DNA from: Armatimonadota bacterium
GTDB lineage: Bacteria; Armatimonadota; DTGP01; JAHWJO01
DNA: 13,159 nucleotides
Direction: 5' to 3'
Assembly: GCA_019348365.1 (NCBI GenBank)
Contig: JAHWJO010000063.1
Coordinates: 1 to 13,159 of the forward strand
Part shown: positions 12,195 to 13,159 of the stretch, piece by piece
How positions within the stretch are numbered: position 1 is the first letter of the stretch
Layout of the letters: every line of letters begins with the position of its first letter
Position numbers and translations under genes: made by a program
Notes under the pieces: generated by a model
Told to the model about the DNA's origin: nothing
Database searches by the model: none
What the model saw: the letters and a program-made list of their open reading frames with translations, nothing else

Positions 12195-13159
12195 GTGTCG
12201 TCGCAAGATTTGAGAGAGAACGCTGATTTCCGTAAGCTCCTCGACGAGGGGAAGGAAAAAGGCGTCCTGACTTACGAGCAGGTCAGCGAGGCCCTGGCCC
12301 AGAACGAGGACCTCGAAGCGGACCAGATGGAGGACATGTTACAGGTCCTCCACGACGAGGGGATCGAGGTTGTGGACAAAGGCCGCGCCCCGGCGGCGGC
12401 CCGCCGCGCCGAACCCGGCATGTCGGACGAGGAAGTCGCTGTTGCGGAAGGCCCCATCGACGATTCCGTGCGGATGTGGCTCCGCGAGATCGGACGCACC
12501 CCCCTGCTCCGCTTCGAGGACGAGGTCAAGCTCGCCAAGCGCATCGAAGCGGGTGAAAAAGCCAAAGCCCGAATCCGCGACCTGGAGGACTCCAACTCCA
12601 CCGCTGAACGCGACCGCATGAACCGGATCGTGGACATCGCCCACCGCGCCAAGGAAACCCTCATCCGCGCGAACCTCCGCCTCGTCGTCTCCATCGCCAA
12701 GAAGTACTCCGGGCGCGGCATGGCCTTCCCCGACCTCATCCAGGAAGGCAACATCGGGCTCATCCGCGCCGTCGAGAAATTCGATTACCGCAAGGGCTAC
12801 AAATTCTCCACCTACGCCACCTGGTGGATCCGGCAGGCCATCACCCGCGCCATCGCCGACCACAGCCGGACGATTCGCGTCCCCGTCCACATGGTCGAGA
12901 CCATGAACCGCCTCATGAAGATCTCGAACCAGCTCCAGCAGGACCTGGGCCGCGAGCCGACGCTTGAAGAGCTGGCGAAAGAGATGAACATGACGGTGGA
13001 CCGCGTGATGGAGATCAGCCGGGTCGCGCCGGAGCCCCTCAGCCTCGAAACCCCCATCGGCGAAGAGGACGACAGCCATCTCGCCGACTTCATCCAGGAT
13101 CAGGAAGCCGTCTCCCCCGACGAAGCCGCCAGCAACCTCCTCCTGCGGGAGCAGATCGC
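12195..13159 (+). CDS. rpoD: Primary sigma factor RpoD/SigA (partial, runs off right edge)
   Basis: 321 residues are visible; region 4 lies outside the window. It directs RNA polymerase to housekeeping promoters. Region 1.1 is about 1-62 (LLDEGKEKGVLTYEQVSEAL at 15-34), region 1.2 about 90-122 (SVRMWLREIGRTPLLRFEDE), regions 2.1-2.4 about 150-235 including DLIQEGNIGLIRAVEKFDYR and the -10 recognition helix YATWWIRQAITRAI, and region 3 about 236-321. Region 2.4 and 1.1 identify a primary sigma rather than an alternative one. GTG 12195 is preferred because GAGG (12185-12188) sits six bases upstream; GTG 12183 is in the same frame but lacks a spaced site. No ATG occurs until codon 45. Confidence 0.95.
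   Translation, partial: MSSQDLRENADFRKLLDEGKEKGVLTYEQVSEALAQNEDLEADQMEDMLQVLHDEGIEVVDKGRAPAAARRAEPGMSDEEVAVAEGPIDDSVRMWLREIGRTPLLRFEDEVKLAKRIEAGEKAKARIRDLEDSNSTAERDRMNRIVDIAHRAKETLIRANLRLVVSIAKKYSGRGMAFPDLIQEGNIGLIRAVEKFDYRKGYKFSTYATWWIRQAITRAIADHSRTIRVPVHMVETMNRLMKISNQLQQDLGREPTLEELAKEMNMTVDRVMEISRVAPEPLSLETPIGEEDDSHLADFIQDQEAVSPDEAASNLLLREQI

Noticed and set aside
12339..13079. 246-codon minus-strand frame opposite rpoD
   Set aside because: Shadow of a strongly conserved sigma factor; no domain of its own.

Overview
The window is GC-rich bacterial chromosome. It carries the housekeeping pair dnaG (primase) and rpoD/sigA (primary sigma factor), plus a set of ordinary and poorly known accessory genes. 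No tRNA, rRNA, CRISPR array, transposase or integrase was seen. The lineage cannot be fixed from the sequence alone. A BTAD/AAA-type regulator, GC-rich codon use and many stereotyped low-complexity intergenic 'words' (CAGATGAACACAGATAC, GAGTTTTGAGTTTTG, ATTCTGAGCGAAGCGAAGAATC, ATCCAAAATCC, GAGTC/GACTC) would fit a member of Armatimonadota or a neighbouring environmental phylum. That placement is inference.

Layout from left to right. Positions 1-1436 (minus) hold the N-terminal part of a large BTAD-type transcriptional regulator that runs off the left edge. Positions 1741-2700 (minus) encode a TPR, double zinc-ribbon, two-helix membrane protein. After a divergent intergenic region, 2986-3303 (plus) encodes a ClpS-like adaptor with altered N-degron pocket residues. 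Positions 5249 to 3403 (minus) are a two-gene operon of a zinc-free quinone oxidoreductase and an M28 metallopeptidase, joined by an ATGA overlap. Positions 5424-6230 (minus) are a sugar phosphate isomerase/epimerase-like TIM barrel broken by one in-frame TAG. Positions 6464-6762 (plus) are an orphan Imm27-family immunity gene broken by a one-base frameshift, in a visibly AT-richer patch. Positions 6891-8093 (minus) encode a TetA-like MFS transporter.

The right part reads on the plus strand: an N-terminally anchored SRPBCC-like protein (8496-9035), a 57-residue single-helix membrane protein (9164-9337), a secreted protein with an apparently split repeat domain and a Gly/Pro/Tyr/Ser-rich tract (9354-10118), dnaG (10238-12055) and the start of rpoD (12195 to the window end).

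The points most worth a second look are the broken immunity gene with no recognisable toxin, the adjacent nonsense-disrupted TIM barrel, the variant ClpS, the small membrane protein paired with the secreted protein, and several different repeat-word families that each occupy an intergenic gap, one of which supplies the stop codon of a gene. I did not find a convincing new multi-gene system.
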